Origin: Candidatus Epilinea brevis
Lineage (GTDB): Bacteria; Chloroflexota; Anaerolineae; Epilineales; Epilineaceae
DNA: 64,000 bases
Direction: 5' to 3'
Assembly (NCBI GenBank): GCA_016710785.1
Contig: JADJUE010000010.1
Span: 92,658-156,657 of the forward strand
Under the pieces are notes generated by a model. That model was not told the origin of the DNA, ran no database searches, and was given only the letters and a program-made list of their open reading frames with translations. Numbering within the stretch: the first letter of the stretch is position 1; every line of letters begins with the position of its first letter. Of the stretch, positions 62,609 to 64,000 are shown one piece after another. The position numbers were made by a program, and so were the translations under genes.

Positions 62609-63031
62609 ATGTCCAACTGCCCCAAGCGGTTCATGCCCGTTGCCGTGGTCGCCCTGCTCTGGAACGCCGTGGGTTGCATGGCCTACCTGGCCGACGTCCG
62701 CATGGGCCCGGAGGACGTGGCCAAGCTCAGCGCCGCCCAGCTGGCCCTGTACCAGGCGCGCCCCAGCTGGGCGGTGGCGGCCACCGCCTTCGCCGTGTGG
62801 TTCGGCGCCCTGGGCAGCCTGGGGCTCATCCTGCGCAAGCGCTGGGCCCAGCCGCTACTCCTGGTTTCCTTGCTGGGCGTGATCGCCCAGGACCTGCACT
62901 TCGCCGGGCAGCTCGATGCCATCCGCCAGTCGGACAGCGCGGCCCTGCCGCTGCAGGGCCTGGTGTTGCTGATCGCGGTCACCCTGTGGCTGCTGGCGCG
63001 CAAGGCCACGCGAGAGGGCTGGGTAGGCTAG
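62609..63031 (+). CDS. Small four-helix membrane protein, unknown function
   Basis: 140 residues from ATG 62609, with GGAGG about 9 bases upstream; the frame extends to 62573 without a ribosome site. Four membrane helices are visible (VAVVALLWNAVGCMAYLADV, AVAATAFAVWFGALGSLGLIL, QPLLLVSLLGVIAQDLHF, LQGLVLLIAVTLWLLA), with RP and KRW loops between. This layout resembles small DoxX-like or sugar-transporter-annotated membrane proteins found widely in bacteria. Function unknown. Confidence 0.7.
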   Translation: MSNCPKRFMPVAVVALLWNAVGCMAYLADVRMGPEDVAKLSAAQLALYQARPSWAVAATAFAVWFGALGSLGLILRKRWAQPLLLVSLLGVIAQDLHFAGQLDAIRQSDSAALPLQGLVLLIAVTLWLLARKATREGWVG

Positions 63032-63635
63032 CTTTTCAGGGCGCCTGACCGCGGCGTAACTACCGTTCGTCCTTCCCGGCAGCGGCATGGTAGGGCCAGG
63101 ACGACATCTGCGGATCCAGCGGCAGGCTCTCCACGTGGTCCAGCGGCATCGGCGACGCCCTACCGGTATGGCCCACAAGCCGTCCTCGGTAGACTGTTCC
63201 GGCCTCTCAGCATCGCGCCCCCAGTTTGATGCCTTTCATGTTACATGATGCCTTCATAGTGGCAATACAAGGGATTTATAGCGCTGCGCCGACGGTAAGA
63301 CTCCAGCTCGTTTTACGGCAGCATTCCACCCGGATGAAGCCGTAAGGCCCGTCCCATCGGCGGACAAGAATCGGCGTCATGCCGAGTGTCAGCGCCAGGG
63401 CCGACGTCCCGCCCGGCTTGTAAGGCGCAGGGCGAAGACCGACCAGGTCTCGTCCACCGACACCAGGCTGACCCATTTCAGGTCGCTGCCCGCCATTTGC
63501 CGGCCAGGATGCTCGCTTCCATCGTCCCAATCCTCGGATCAGGGTTCTTCAGCGCCCGATCCAACGTCCGTGGGCGCCGTGGCATTCCGCGTGGCCCCAT
63601 ATTGAAGTCGGGCCAGGCCAGGGCAGCGACCGCCT
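63032..63635. other. Region of probable gene remnants
   Basis: About 600 bases. At 63060-63149 on the minus strand a 29-codon frame (MPLDHVESLPLDPQM) recalls the C-terminus of a sigma-70-like factor, but nothing upstream supports it. At about 63276-63530 on the minus strand there are weak coding-like stretches in more than one frame. No intact gene is supported. Confidence 0.35.
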
Positions 63636-63953
63636 TCAGAGCTGCAACGGCTCGAACTCCGCGAAGGGTTGCTGCGCCGCGTTGGCGCCCCAACCAGCGG
63701 CACGTAATCGCAGACCGCGGCGAACTCGCCTCATAGCTGACCCACTGCCGGGCCTTGTGGGCCTGCCGATGGCCTCGGCTGAGCGCCATTCGAAGACCTC
63801 GACGACCGTGCCGTCCGCTTACGACGACAAGCCGGGGCGGTCCGTCACCAGCCCTTCGGCGGCCAGCACCTTCATGTGCCCGGCCACTACCGCGTCCAGC
63901 TGCGGTTCCATGCCCGGCTTCGGCTTGTAGGCCGCGATGACGAAGCGTCCCAT
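63636..63953 (-). pseudogene. Small dimeric alpha/beta-barrel-type (antibiotic monooxygenase-like) protein, broken frame
   Basis: From ATG 63953 (GAGGA upstream) the frame reads MGRFVIAAYKPKPGMEPQL and HMKVLAAEGLVTDRP, then stops. The next frame continues ADGTVVEVFEWRSAEAIG, and FAAVCDYVPLVGAP and QQPFAEFEPLQL follow in other registers to 63636. Together they fit a known type of about 105-residue ferredoxin-fold protein. Several indels make it a pseudogene or a badly sequenced gene. Confidence 0.6.
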
Positions 63954-64000
63954 GGTTGCGTCCTCTCGCTGACGAAGGGCGAGGGCCCTTCTCGGATGTC

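Noticed and set aside
1..64000. tRNA, rRNA or insertion sequence genes
   Set aside because: Looked for cloverleaf-like ends, transposase motifs and terminal repeats with target duplications; none convincing.

Overview
This is a 64 kb stretch of a high-GC bacterial chromosome with no rRNA, tRNA, CRISPR array or insertion sequence that I could recognise. Gene content suggests a Chloroflexota (Anaerolineae-like) bacterium: very large secreted DUF11, lamin-tail and beta-propeller proteins with Thr/Pro linkers, a recurring hydrophobic-LP motif in exported proteins, a B-family-type heme-copper enzyme with a CtaG-type assembly factor, and a fused FdsG-FdsB formate dehydrogenase subunit. The taxonomic call is inference.

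Layout. 0-4.5 kb: the tail of a TPR protein, a small membrane protein, a fused four-cluster ferredoxin/NrfD membrane protein, an XRE regulator and a decayed tandem copy of the NrfD half. 4.5-8.6 kb: a secreted beta-lactamase-fold hydrolase, divergent from a phosphodiesterase-like enzyme and a GT4 glycosyltransferase. 8.6-15.1 kb: two large exported beta-propeller proteins (one with a PEP-CTERM tail, one a lipoprotein) and a small exported protein, all on the minus strand. 15.4-19.7 kb: two polytopic membrane proteins, each convergent with a small enzyme gene (M20 peptidase, pterin dehydratase). 19.8-29.6 kb: a VWA-domain protein, an exported Cys-rich protein, polyphosphate kinase, a frame-disrupted TorD-type chaperone, an enoyl-CoA hydratase and an Rrf2 regulator. 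29.9-37.3 kb: one giant surface protein locus (about 2465 residues if two indels are repaired). 37.5-41 kb: a three-gene heme-copper enzyme operon plus ctaG. 41.2-44.2 kb: biotin carboxylase, biotin carrier and HMG-CoA lyase in a tightly coupled operon. 44.2-51.2 kb: a beta-helix protein, a lamin-tail/P-domain surface protein and a short exported protein. 51.6-58.0 kb: a FocA-type channel divergent from an NAD-linked formate dehydrogenase operon. 58-64 kb: a zone rich in broken genes (FAD monooxygenase, PIN toxin, small monooxygenase) with a dihydroorotate dehydrogenase-membrane fusion, a UPF0175 antitoxin and a small membrane protein.

How it fits together. Formate import and oxidation (FocA, FdsGB, FdsA, with a TorD-type chaperone elsewhere) would supply NADH. 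The heme-copper enzyme may be the terminal acceptor, but its active-site helix carries Gln where the cross-linked Tyr of oxygen reductases should be, so it may reduce nitric oxide rather than oxygen. The enoyl-CoA hydratase (28.4 kb), biotin carboxylase, carrier protein and HMG-CoA lyase fit the lower leucine-degradation pathway, with no carboxyltransferase subunit in the window. The large exported proteins share modules, which suggests a cell-surface repertoire built by shuffling.

Most striking observations: the tyrosine-lacking heme-copper subunit I; a 53-codon tandem-repeat ORF set between the two formate dehydrogenase genes with ATGA overlaps at both ends; a dihydroorotate dehydrogenase fused to an internally duplicated membrane domain; and a large module shared by two otherwise different surface proteins. 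Many genes show single-base frame disruptions, several in G/C runs. Some of these are probably sequence errors.
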